From: a virus
Reading direction: 5' to 3' (one strand)
DNA length: 21,105 nt
IMG/VR virus record: IMGVR_UViG_3300030110_002888
Coordinates: 4,792-25,896 of that record
Made by a program: the position numbers and the translations under genes
In this document: positions 12,253 through 20,365 of the stretch, piece after piece
How positions within the stretch are numbered: position 1 is the first letter of the stretch
How the letters are laid out: each line of letters begins with the position of its first letter
The notes under the pieces: generated by a model
Database searches by the model: none
What the model saw: the letters and a program-made list of their open reading frames with translations, nothing else
Told to the model about the DNA's origin: nothing

Positions 12253-13206
12253 ATGAAATTACTGGAAGCGTCTCGCCCCGAATTATTATCTGACTTAGCA
12301 GGTTTAGACACTTTAGTCAGGGATGCTGAGTTATGGAAGAACAAGGGTTACCCTCAGGCTTTACTGTTTGCTGGACCTGCTGGTACAGGTAAAACAAGTG
12401 CATCCTATGTAATAGCCAAGCATATGTTAGGTGAAAATTATGATGCGATTAATTTCATTGAATCTAATGCTAGTGATGACAGAGGTATCGATTTCATAAG
12501 AAATGGTTTGAAAACAGCGATGAGAAGCAAAGGTCTAGGTGTATCACGTAAGGTGATTCTACTTGATGAGGCAGATGGTCTAACACCTGCTGCACAAGAT
12601 GCTATGCGTCAGTTGATTGAGAAGTATAGTAAGAATGCATTAATCATCATGACGTGTAATGAAATAGAGAAGATACGACCTGCAATACGCTCACGATGTA
12701 AGATATACAGATTCAAACCCTTGTCACCCGCACAGGGAGCACAGCGGTTGTACACATTGTTGCCACCAATGCACCAGCGTGATGTTGTATCTTATTCTTT
12801 ATACAAACTTGTAGAACTTATGAATGGTGATTTACGTGCCTGTATAATGTTTCTTGACTCGATAGACATTGATGATATAGTAGACCGCGTAGACATGTTA
12901 GAAGCGTTGACTGAAGACAACTCAGCACAGTTAGCCTTAGAAGGTGACTGGTATAAATTACGAAGAAACCTTCATGGTCTTCTTGACACCGGACAAAGCC
13001 TACCGTCAGTACTGTATGGCTTCTACAAAAATATATACTCCCACTTTGAGGAAGATGATTCTTTAGATAACATATGGGACATAATGGCTGTATACGGTGA
13101 CATTATGATACACAAGCACACATGGGCTGGCGATGACTACTCCTACCTAGATTACATGGTAGCAAAAATGAAAAAAGAAGTAAAAACGGAAGTGAAAAAT
13201 AAATGA
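12253..13206 (+). CDS. Clamp loader ATPase, replication factor C small-subunit type
   Basis: A 317-residue AAA+ ATPase that loads the sliding clamp onto primed DNA. The expected motifs are in order: Walker A GPAGTGKT (41-48), Walker B VILLDEAD (101-108), sensor 1 TCNE (134-137), and the SRC motif IRSRC (145-149) that supplies the arginine finger to the neighbouring subunit. Length fits archaeal RFC small subunits (about 320). No large subunit is visible here, so it may work as a homo-oligomer or with the host large subunit. It is the first gene of the replication unit, leaderless by position relative to promoter copy 5. Its stop overlaps the next ATG. The clamp it would load is at 15777. Confidence 0.9.
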   Translation: MKLLEASRPELLSDLAGLDTLVRDAELWKNKGYPQALLFAGPAGTGKTSASYVIAKHMLGENYDAINFIESNASDDRGIDFIRNGLKTAMRSKGLGVSRKVILLDEADGLTPAAQDAMRQLIEKYSKNALIIMTCNEIEKIRPAIRSRCKIYRFKPLSPAQGAQRLYTLLPPMHQRDVVSYSLYKLVELMNGDLRACIMFLDSIDIDDIVDRVDMLEALTEDNSAQLALEGDWYKLRRNLHGLLDTGQSLPSVLYGFYKNIYSHFEEDDSLDNIWDIMAVYGDIMIHKHTWAGDDYSYLDYMVAKMKKEVKTEVKNK

Positions 13207-14531
13207 GTGAAGACGAAAAGAACCCCTTTAAACAGGAGAAAAAGAACGATGAATGGCCGGAAGAAGTGCTCAAGCGCTTGCAAATGCAAGCCGAGCGTAC
13301 CGGAGAAAGTCTTGAGAAAGTAACAGAATCTTTCATCAAGCACGTAGCAGAGGTATACAACTGTGACGATTGGTCAGCAGAAGACGCTGATTTACTCGTA
13401 GATTGGAGTGAGAGTTTCTTTATCCAAGACAGGCGTACAACAGTAAGCGGTAGCGGTAGCAACCTATCTACATTCGTAGGTGAGTTTGTTGGTGTTGATA
13501 TGAAACAAGCAGACCGTAGAGGTTGGTTTGTCAGAAATGCTACACAGAAATGGCAAGAGAATGCTAACGCAGCCTTATCTGATGGTGTTGTAGGACATTA
13601 CATGAAAGAAGGCTCTTTTTGGCAAATAAATACAGCCAATGGAGTTGTAAGTACAGAAGAGTCTATCGAAGAAGCACCGTCATTAGGTTTCCGCGTAGGT
13701 AATGATTGGCTATGTCTACTGAGTAGAGCAGGTAAACCTTACCCACATACAAGCATGGGAAGATACTACTACTTCTTGGGTAACGAGAAAGCGCTATTCA
13801 TAAACAACGGAGATATTAGGCTATGGAGAGTTGATTTAACAGACGACAATAGAAATCTATCAGTTAAGATAGGTGTACCATGCACCATACAAGTTAGACC
13901 TAACACGTCAACCAATGAAGAATACATGGACGTACTGGGTACTAATTTTAGTTTCTCAGACACCATAACATACACAGATGACTGGTTATCTCCAAAACTA
14001 AAACCACTACTAAAACCATTCAAATATTGGACTGACAGTGAAGTTGTAGATGATTTGTATGTACCTTTAGACGAACTACACGAAGCCTTTGAATCAAGAA
14101 AAAGAACATTCACAGGTAGAGATGGCAACTCAGGTTCAGCAGGGCCACTGATTATCACTAAGGGTTCTGTTTCTCGATTGAGCACAGAAGCACGTGAAAA
14201 TGAATATGATGAGGATAAGAGAGGATATTCATTATCTCTTACATCATTAGCACTAGAAGCACAACATGGTAACGGTAACGGTAGCGAAGTTATGTGTTGG
14301 GTAGGTAGTGCATGTAATGACCTAACAAGCCCATTCACATTCACGGATGTAGATGGTGAAAAATGGGGATATGCAGAAAAGAGCACTGTGTTAGTGTTTG
14401 GACGCATAGGATTATCCGTAAGAGATGGGGAAGCATTACCCAACCTGAAAGTAATGGGTGTGTTTGCAAACAACAGACGTTCACGAAGGAGAGTTGGCGG
14501 TGGAGACACGGGGTCAAATCAGTTTGAGTGA
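13203..14531 (+). CDS. Candidate RPA-like ssDNA-binding protein
   Basis: A 442-residue protein lying between clamp loader and Sak4-like ATPase. An N-terminal helical part (18-50, including LQMQAERTGESLEKVTESF) resembles the small helical head of euryarchaeal RPA proteins ('aektG.s.eev'). The rest is beta-rich, with segments such as STFVGEFVGVDM, IGVPCTIQV and TVLVFGRIG that could be OB-fold strands. No zinc finger is present. The C-terminus is Arg-rich then Gly/Asn-rich (RRSRRRVGGGDTG). Position in a replication operon and the lack of another SSB nearby support an ssDNA-binding role, but the fold is not proven. Other options are a replication accessory or primase-associated factor. The start is an ATGA junction. 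Confidence 0.75.
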   Translation: MSEDEKNPFKQEKKNDEWPEEVLKRLQMQAERTGESLEKVTESFIKHVAEVYNCDDWSAEDADLLVDWSESFFIQDRRTTVSGSGSNLSTFVGEFVGVDMKQADRRGWFVRNATQKWQENANAALSDGVVGHYMKEGSFWQINTANGVVSTEESIEEAPSLGFRVGNDWLCLLSRAGKPYPHTSMGRYYYFLGNEKALFINNGDIRLWRVDLTDDNRNLSVKIGVPCTIQVRPNTSTNEEYMDVLGTNFSFSDTITYTDDWLSPKLKPLLKPFKYWTDSEVVDDLYVPLDELHEAFESRKRTFTGRDGNSGSAGPLIITKGSVSRLSTEARENEYDEDKRGYSLSLTSLALEAQHGNGNGSEVMCWVGSACNDLTSPFTFTDVDGEKWGYAEKSTVLVFGRIGLSVRDGEALPNLKVMGVFANNRRSRRRVGGGDTGSNQFE

Positions 14532-14540
14532 GGTGAAAAT

Positions 14541-14807
14541 ATGACAGAAAAGAAAAGAACAAAGAAAGAATTGGAAGAAGAACTAGAGACAGCAGTATCG
14601 AATAATGCTATTCTGGTAGAGCAATACAATACGCTCTATACAGAGGCTATGCAGGTACAAAAAATCGCAGGTGATAGATTAGTTAATCTTAGACTGTTAG
14701 AAGCATTTGCAAATGAAGTTAATGCATCGTTTAACAAACTACGTAACGACATAGCAGAAGTTAACAGGGCTAACACAGAAGCAGAATCGGTGGAAGAGGA
14801 AAAGTGA
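14541..14807 (+). CDS. 88-residue coiled-coil protein
   Basis: A small acidic protein dominated by coiled-coil-like helices (KKELEEELETAVSNN, then LLEAFANEVNASFNKLRNDI). GAGGTGA at 14527-14533 gives a good ribosome binding site seven bases before the ATG. Placed between the RPA-like candidate and the Sak4-like ATPase, it may be an oligomerising accessory of recombination or replication. No family is recognised. Confidence 0.65.
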   Translation: MTEKKRTKKELEEELETAVSNNAILVEQYNTLYTEAMQVQKIAGDRLVNLRLLEAFANEVNASFNKLRNDIAEVNRANTEAESVEEEK

Positions 14808-14811
14808 AACT

Positions 14812-15771
14812 ATGGCTGGATTTGGAGCAACAAAAGAGAAAGAGTTGGCAGCGGAGGCAGAGGCAGAGAAAGCCTCTACCCCTGCTACCAAAAGGGTTGA
14901 TTCTGACCCTTACTCTAACCTAAGGGCTGAGTTTGAGCAACTAAACAAGCATGGCCCAAAGACACACATTTTCATGGCTCTAGTAGGCCATGAGAATACA
15001 GGTAAGACAGGTATAGTATTCGATGCTTTTCAAAAGTACTGTAATACTGGTGGGGATAAAATACTAGCAGTAATCGATTTCGATGGTGGAGGTGCTGCTA
15101 GTAAGTCAGCCTTCTATGCAGAGAATGAACAAATCAGATGCTGGGAGCCTTGGGTAATGGGCAAGGGTGACCGTACTGCTTATGATTATCCTTCTACACA
15201 TGACCGTGTGATGTCTATCATGCAGTTCTTACTTAGCGAAAACGAGACAATATGGGGTGTTCACATAACGGGCATCGATTTATGGGATAGCGTATGTACT
15301 AATAATATGAGAATTGTCGATTTGGGATTAGCGAAAGACGGTATTGAAGCAGCAGACAACCGTGGAGCAGGTTCAGGTCAACGTGTACAGATGCAGTTTG
15401 ACTGGGCTATACGAACTACTAGGTTTCATCAGTTGACTGCTATGTCACGTGCCTTAGTAAAGAAGGGTGTACGCGTCTTTTGGGAGACTCATCTAAAGGT
15501 AACTAACTATGCTATGGGTGGTAATGAGGCTAACGCTACATGGAAACCAGCATGGGAAAAGGCAAGTAACAACTACATGTTCCAAATCGTTCTTTGTGAA
15601 AGAAACGATACACTGGGTGAAAACGGAGAAGTCATACGCTCTGATTTCACAGCCACATTTGAGAAGTCTAAGACTAACGCTGCCCTACAAGGTCAGAGAA
15701 GTACAATACTAATCACGGAACAGGGTAGAAACCCTAACTGGATTGGGTTACCTGAAATGGATAAACTGTGA
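14812..15771 (+). CDS. RecA-fold ATPase, Sak4-like recombinase/annealing-factor candidate
   Basis: A 319-residue protein with a P-loop GHENTGKT (59-66) in the setting 'FMALVGHENTGKTGIV', a following IDFDGGG strand-loop (88-94), and a Walker B-like strand GVHITGIDLWD (149-159). The layout matches the viral RecA-fold ATPases of the Sak4/AAA_24 type, which act in single-strand annealing or recombination-dependent replication. The first 30 residues are Ala/Glu-rich and probably disordered. It sits between a coiled-coil protein and the sliding clamp in the replication unit, which fits a recombination role. A true RadA would be longer with an N-terminal helix-hairpin-helix, which is not seen. Confidence 0.75.
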   Translation: MAGFGATKEKELAAEAEAEKASTPATKRVDSDPYSNLRAEFEQLNKHGPKTHIFMALVGHENTGKTGIVFDAFQKYCNTGGDKILAVIDFDGGGAASKSAFYAENEQIRCWEPWVMGKGDRTAYDYPSTHDRVMSIMQFLLSENETIWGVHITGIDLWDSVCTNNMRIVDLGLAKDGIEAADNRGAGSGQRVQMQFDWAIRTTRFHQLTAMSRALVKKGVRVFWETHLKVTNYAMGGNEANATWKPAWEKASNNYMFQIVLCERNDTLGENGEVIRSDFTATFEKSKTNAALQGQRSTILITEQGRNPNWIGLPEMDKL

Positions 15772-15776
15772 TACAT

Positions 15777-16538
15777 ATGGCTTCCATCACGTTAGACAAG
15801 AAAGAATGGTTGAAACACTTAGGACAGTTCGGAGAATCTGTAAATGATTTGAAGTTGATACTTACAGAATCTAAGTTGTCATACTCAGTGGGATTTCAGA
15901 CACACTATCTGTCTGTTACACAAACTTATCCACAGTCTGTCAAAAAGGCTGGTGATATATACATATCTAGTCTAGACAAGGTGTGTGCATTCTTGAAGAA
16001 ATGTGAGGGGCTTGTGACATTGAAACAAATGGTTAACGGAAAGACACTTTACATCAGTAGTGGTAATTTCAAAATGCAATTACCTGTAACCGATTGTAAA
16101 AGCACACAGATGATTCCCACATACGAGAGGCTAGTAAAGAAAGCAGAGAAGAGTATGTGGGAGTCATTTGGTCAAGATGATTACACATTACATGGTAAAG
16201 TGGAGATGAAGGAAATACTCAAGTTAGCATCGTTGAAGCGTTTGATGGATAAGAATGCTGACTTTGTTATAGTAGCCAATGCAGATAGTGAAGAGTTATC
16301 GGTATCAGCAGGTAAACAACATACAGTAAAACTGTTTGCTAGTAGTAAGTTGATAGATGTAGAAGGGCCAAAGCATTCACTAACGTCTAACTATGGCCCA
16401 TGGTTACTACCTTGCCTGTCTCTAGTGGATAACACATTAGAATCTACAATACACTTTGGTATGGCTACTGGGTTAGTTGTACAGCAATCGACTGATGCAT
16501 GTGAAAGATTATTGATAATTATTGACCAAGAGGAATAA
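15777..16538 (+). CDS. DNA sliding clamp (PCNA-like)
   Basis: A 253-residue protein of PCNA size lying between a RecA-fold ATPase and DNA polymerase B in a unit that also encodes a clamp loader. Its sequence is divergent but follows PCNA layout: an N-terminal beta-alpha-beta part, a central region KADFVIVANADSEELSVS-like around residues 160-180, and a C-terminal PWLLPCLSLVD...IHFGMATGLVVQQ segment resembling the strands and last domain that end in the family. The clamp encircles DNA and tethers the polymerase. The open frame extends to GTG 15768, but the ATG at 15777 is preferred. Alternative: a diverged clamp with an extra role. The call relies partly on context. Confidence 0.65.
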   Translation: MASITLDKKEWLKHLGQFGESVNDLKLILTESKLSYSVGFQTHYLSVTQTYPQSVKKAGDIYISSLDKVCAFLKKCEGLVTLKQMVNGKTLYISSGNFKMQLPVTDCKSTQMIPTYERLVKKAEKSMWESFGQDDYTLHGKVEMKEILKLASLKRLMDKNADFVIVANADSEELSVSAGKQHTVKLFASSKLIDVEGPKHSLTSNYGPWLLPCLSLVDNTLESTIHFGMATGLVVQQSTDACERLLIIIDQEE

Positions 16539-16540
16539 TC

Positions 16541-18901
16541 ATGATTATTGATTATTTTTATCCTCATGGTTGGGACGATGTAGGGTATCCAAGTATCTAC
16601 GTAAGAACTAGGACAGAAGAAGGTGGTCTGTATACGAAGATAATCGCACCTAATGATGAGGGGTATATTCCTCCACACTGTTGGGTAGCAAGTAATACGC
16701 ATCCTATGAAACTGAGTCGGATAGTTGCTAGGTATCCGGGTGTAGTGATACGTGATACTATTACTGCTGAGGGTAATGATGGTATGCCACTTATGAGATT
16801 AGATACACCTAATCCACAGGTGTTGTATGACATAAAGAATGAACTACGCACATACGAGGCTGATACACCTTATGAAGACCAAATTATGTTTCATATGTTT
16901 CCTGACGTAGACAAGATACCTGCTTTTGCGCCTAGAATATGGTACTTTGATGCAGAATGGCAACCCAATGAACCGCATGAAGGTGCTACCACTATGATTT
17001 CAGTTGATGATACTCATGCTGAACTCCCAGTAATATTTGCATGGAAGGAAGGACAAGTTGGTCATTCAATTGATTTCATCGACAGAGAAGGCGGCTACAT
17101 GTTATACATGTATGAAAATGAGGACGACATGCATAGCGGTTTCATAAATCATCTAGAAGTGTGTGACCCTGACATGCTTATCGCTCACGCTATGATGTGG
17201 GCTGACCTTCCTCAGTTTATGAGGAGAATAAAGAACCCTAACAGATTAAGTCCAATTAACCAAGTTATCAAACCTAGAAAGAACGTGGGTTACAGAGATA
17301 CACAGCAACCCATACTAGGCCGTCTATGTTTTGATACTGCACTACCATGGAAAACAGGTAGTGGATTAGAATCAGTTTGGCAGAAGAGTGGTAAAGGACA
17401 ATTTAGAAGTAGGAAACTAGCAAGCATCGCAGAAGAACTGAATCTCACAGATGAACATGGTGAGCAAGGTGCTAAGATGGATGCTGATGTACGCACGTGG
17501 TGGGTAGAGAACTTTGATGAGTTTGTTGATTACTGTGTGCGAGATACAACACTGTTGAGGAAATGTACAGAAAAAGTAAGTGCTATTCCTTTTCACATAG
17601 CCATGCAGAAAGCGCATGGTGTACAATTCAAGAGTACGCACAATGTTACTAATTATCTAAGAGGACAATTTAACAGACGTACTCCACTAAAGGGTGTGAC
17701 TTTGTTTAACAGACAAAGAGAAGACCTAACGGCTGCTACGGTAGCCCCGACAATAGCAGGTAGGCATAGAGGCGTAGCCTGTCTAGATTTTGCCTCTATG
17801 TACCCTGCTATCATAACAGGTGCTAACCTTTGTGTAACCACTAAAGAAAGACACGCTGGTGATAATGTCAGAACGGTGGGTAACGGTACTCACTGGGCAA
17901 GAGAGCGTAAGGGTATACTCCCATCTATCGTAGAGGATATGATGGACTTAAGAAAGGAATACAAAAAGAAAATGAAAAACGCTGAGACAGAAGAAGAAGC
18001 ATTTCAGTATGACATGTTACAGACTGCTGTGAAAGTCGCAACTAACGCAATGTATGGGTATGTATCGCAAAGAAAAGTTGGTGGTGGTTGGATTGATGCT
18101 GATATAGGCTCTACAATCACATATTATGGTAGACAATGTATTGATACTTTATTGTTAGAAAGTGAGAAACAAGGATACAGAGCACTTGCTGGGCACACAG
18201 ATTCGGGTTACATACAAGTACCATTTGATGAAACAGATGCACTCGTTGAACATCTAAACAATACAATACGTAAGAAACTAGACTTACCCAATATGGACGT
18301 TGAGTTTGAGGCTTACTTTGATTACTGGACTACTGCTGATGTAAAGAATAGAAACTTTGGCATTATCACATGGCCTGAATCTAAGAAAGGTACACTCAAG
18401 GTGACTGGTTTTGGATACAAATCATCTAATGCATCTCCGTTGACTAAATTAGTACATGGAACTATATTCAACTTAGTAGGTACAGGTGCAGAAGAAGATG
18501 AAGTAAACGCTGCTATCAGACCAATCTCCCTCAAGACATTGAAAGGTGAACTATCAATAGATGAAGTAGCACCTTATGGTAGAATAGGCAAAGAAAAGTA
18601 TGCCAACGTCCCACCTATGTCAGTAAGGGGTGCATACTACTACAATGACCATCTAGACCCAATAGACCCGTTTAGAACGGGAGATAGCGTAAGATGGGTA
18701 TATGTTGCCGGTACACCCGATGGTTTACCTAATACAAATGTTATAGGTTTTAGAAGGCCGGAAGAGATTGATGGGTTTTTAGTAGACTATTCTCTCTGTG
18801 TTGAGAAGTTTATACGTGCAAAAATAAAGAGATTATACGATGTACTAGAATGGAATCTAGATGAAGCATCGGGGGCTAAAAGACCGAAGAAACATTGGTG
18901 A
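16541..18901 (+). CDS. polB: DNA polymerase, family B
   Basis: A 786-residue replicative polymerase with 3'-5' proofreading. Exonuclease motifs: YFDAEW (Asp137, Glu139), the Exo II-like AHAMMWADLP (Asp222), YCVRD (Tyr331, Asp335). Polymerase motifs: A LDFASMYPAII (Asp416; usually DFxSLYPSII), B KVATNAMYG (498-506; usually KxxxNSxYG), C AGHTDSG (551-556; usually YGDTDS). The first Asp of DTD is His552, while the metal-binding Asp554 is kept. A KVTGFGYKSS segment follows in the thumb region. Length is typical for archaeal PolB (about 780) and no protein-priming TPR insertions are obvious. GAGGA six bases before the ATG is its binding site. It sits beside clamp, clamp loader and primase genes. 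Confidence 0.92.
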   Translation: MIIDYFYPHGWDDVGYPSIYVRTRTEEGGLYTKIIAPNDEGYIPPHCWVASNTHPMKLSRIVARYPGVVIRDTITAEGNDGMPLMRLDTPNPQVLYDIKNELRTYEADTPYEDQIMFHMFPDVDKIPAFAPRIWYFDAEWQPNEPHEGATTMISVDDTHAELPVIFAWKEGQVGHSIDFIDREGGYMLYMYENEDDMHSGFINHLEVCDPDMLIAHAMMWADLPQFMRRIKNPNRLSPINQVIKPRKNVGYRDTQQPILGRLCFDTALPWKTGSGLESVWQKSGKGQFRSRKLASIAEELNLTDEHGEQGAKMDADVRTWWVENFDEFVDYCVRDTTLLRKCTEKVSAIPFHIAMQKAHGVQFKSTHNVTNYLRGQFNRRTPLKGVTLFNRQREDLTAATVAPTIAGRHRGVACLDFASMYPAIITGANLCVTTKERHAGDNVRTVGNGTHWARERKGILPSIVEDMMDLRKEYKKKMKNAETEEEAFQYDMLQTAVKVATNAMYGYVSQRKVGGGWIDADIGSTITYYGRQCIDTLLLESEKQGYRALAGHTDSGYIQVPFDETDALVEHLNNTIRKKLDLPNMDVEFEAYFDYWTTADVKNRNFGIITWPESKKGTLKVTGFGYKSSNASPLTKLVHGTIFNLVGTGAEEDEVNAAIRPISLKTLKGELSIDEVAPYGRIGKEKYANVPPMSVRGAYYYNDHLDPIDPFRTGDSVRWVYVAGTPDGLPNTNVIGFRRPEEIDGFLVDYSLCVEKFIRAKIKRLYDVLEWNLDEASGAKRPKKHW

Positions 18902-18906
18902 TTAAA

Positions 18907-19092
18907 ATGAGTAAGATAGAAGATATAGTGATAGAAAAAATAACTGCAAGGGCCAAAGTAGGTAAGAGAAAATATAACACTACTATGGAAAGAAAAGACT
19001 TGACTCGAAAGGCGTGGTTAATCCATGCACAGGAAGAGGCTTTGGACCTAGCAATTTATTTACAAAAATGTATAATGTTGGAGGAAGAATAA
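18907..19092 (+). CDS. MazG-like mini-protein (all-alpha NTP pyrophosphohydrolase family candidate)
   Basis: A 61-residue protein beginning MSKIEDIVIEKI. Residues 15-53 read RAKVGKRKYNTTMERKDL, then AWLIHAQEEALDLAIYLQK, which strongly resembles the small phage proteins 'kYG.tldR.DLs..eWL.H..EE.lD.aiYL.k', related to MazG/all-alpha NTP pyrophosphohydrolases. The metal-binding acidic pattern EExxD is present (Glu43, Glu44, Asp47), but only about half of a MazG domain is there, so activity is doubtful unless it dimerises. A TTG upstream is in frame, yet the ATG at 18907 is the natural start. The acidic LEEE tail codes the next ribosome binding site. Confidence 0.65.
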   Translation: MSKIEDIVIEKITARAKVGKRKYNTTMERKDLTRKAWLIHAQEEALDLAIYLQKCIMLEEE

Positions 19093-19277
19093 TGCGAGGT
19101 CAAAGAATTGCTACTCATCCTAGAAGAGATATCTGTTGGTGGTGCGGTGGTAAATTAATTTGGCAGAGTGACTTCGACAAGGAAGATGTCTATGGTGAAG
19201 GCAAGGGTTTAGTGACATACTTACAATGTTCAGAATGCAACGCATCAGTTGAGTATATTTCACAGGAGGAAGAATAG
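19092..19277 (+). CDS. 61-residue zinc-ribbon protein
   Basis: A small protein with CWWCGG (Cys15, Cys18) and CSEC (Cys46, Cys49) separated by 27 residues, a zinc-ribbon layout, ending QEEE. The reading frame is open further upstream, but the start at 19092 forms a TAATG junction with the MazG-like gene behind GGAGGAAG and is clearly preferable. The tail encodes the ribosome binding site of the next gene, GGAGGAAGAATAGATG. Specific function unknown. Confidence 0.7.
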   Translation: MRGQRIATHPRRDICWWCGGKLIWQSDFDKEDVYGEGKGLVTYLQCSECNASVEYISQEEE

Positions 19278-19415
19278 ATGACTAGGTTTCAGATAGTAAA
19301 ATGCTTTTGTGGATGGCAAGGCGAGAAGGGTGTCTATATGATGAAAGGTATACCTACTTGCCCTAACTGCCAAAGAGCACTTTCAACATTGAAATGTGAG
19401 GGGTGTGGTGAATGA
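19278..19415 (+). CDS. 45-residue double-knuckle zinc peptide
   Basis: A tiny protein with six cysteines in three pairs: Cys9-x-Cys11, Cys28-x-x-Cys31 and Cys40-x-x-Cys43, the last in CEGCGE. It starts immediately after the upstream TAG stop with GGAGGAAG about seven bases before the ATG, and its stop overlaps the ATG of the nuclease gene. Such adjacency to the Fe-S nuclease may be coincidental. No family assigned. Confidence 0.65.
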   Translation: MTRFQIVKCFCGWQGEKGVYMMKGIPTCPNCQRALSTLKCEGCGE

Positions 19416-20365
19416 GTAAGTTCATGAAGTTCAATCCAAATGAAACAGCATTCTTTGAAAATGCTGAATATCACGATAGTGATTTGTTAAAATCATACAA
19501 CAACAGCACGTATGCTTGGCAACCGGGTACAGATAAAGTCTTGAGAATAAGCAAGTCTTCCTTAGGTACGTACACGTTTTGCCCTTATCAATACAAATTG
19601 AGTTACATACATCGTATGCCTAGTATAGAGACAGAGGCTATGGTCAAGGGAACTAATATTCATGCAATAGTAGAATATTTTTGGGATAATGTAGACGAAG
19701 TGTTAGATGAAGTTTTGATACTTATAGAAGAGAATAAAGATTTACAGGCTAAAGCAAAATTAAAGTCGGTCATACCAGCACCCCCTGAACCATATAGACT
19801 TGGAGAAGAAGAAGTAATAGACAAATGGTTAGAGTGGCAATACAACAGACTAGTTATTACAGAAGGTGTCAACTGGAAAGCGGTTGGTAATGAGGTATCA
19901 TTCCACGCTAGGATGGACATAGACATAGACGATACACCAGTACCAGTGCATCTACGTGGGTTTATCGATAGTATATTTTCTGATGGTGAGGGTGGTTTCG
20001 TATTGATGGAATTAAAGACCGGAAAGTGGAATCTTAAGAAAGCCAAATACATGAGAGAAGAAATGCAATTTTATAGACTAGCATTGGAACAAGGACAGTT
20101 CAGTAAGTATTTACCTGTCTCACATTGGGCATGGGAGTTTCCTAACGGTCATACAAATAACGGTGTCAAGGCAGAGTGGGAGATAGAAGAGATAGGTACA
20201 CGTAAAACTAGTTACGCGCCACGAACCGTAATGAACAATATCAAAAAACTAGTCAGGTCACATATAGAAGATGACTTTGAACCAAAACCATTTGCTTCAA
20301 AATGCGAATGGTGCGATTTCATGGAATTATGTCCAGCATGGGGTGGGGGTATTGAAAATGAATAA
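19412..20365 (+). CDS. Cas4/RecB-like PD-(D/E)XK nuclease with probable Fe-S cluster
   Basis: A 317-residue exonuclease-like protein. RecB/Cas4 family signs in order: SKSSLGTYTFCPYQYKLSYI (Cys57), GTNIHAIVEYF (His84), FIDSIFSDGEGGFVLMELKTGKW (Asp186, Glu200, Lys202: the D...ExK catalytic core), the QFYRLAL helix (Gln219, Tyr221) and CEWCDFMELCPAW (Cys298, Cys301, Cys307). Cys57 plus these three would ligate a 4Fe-4S cluster, as in Cas4 and AddB. Homologues process DNA ends in recombination and replication; no CRISPR array or cas1/cas2 is nearby, so the link to CRISPR is not supported here. It belongs to the replication unit. Confidence 0.88.
   Translation: MSKFMKFNPNETAFFENAEYHDSDLLKSYNNSTYAWQPGTDKVLRISKSSLGTYTFCPYQYKLSYIHRMPSIETEAMVKGTNIHAIVEYFWDNVDEVLDEVLILIEENKDLQAKAKLKSVIPAPPEPYRLGEEEVIDKWLEWQYNRLVITEGVNWKAVGNEVSFHARMDIDIDDTPVPVHLRGFIDSIFSDGEGGFVLMELKTGKWNLKKAKYMREEMQFYRLALEQGQFSKYLPVSHWAWEFPNGHTNNGVKAEWEIEEIGTRKTSYAPRTVMNNIKKLVRSHIEDDFEPKPFASKCEWCDFMELCPAWGGGIENE

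Noticed and set aside
14812-15771. RadA recombinase
   Set aside because: Only a RecA-fold core with a GHENTGKT P-loop is visible. The N-terminal helix-hairpin-helix and typical RadA motifs are absent, so Sak4-like is preferred.
16541-18901. Protein-primed family B polymerase
   Set aside because: Size and motif order fit the RNA/DNA-primed group, no TPR1/TPR2-like insertions are evident, and clamp, clamp loader and primase genes are next to it.
19412-20365. CRISPR-associated cas4
   Set aside because: The protein is Cas4-like, but no cas1, cas2 or array is present and the neighbours are replication genes. A viral recombination nuclease is the simpler reading.
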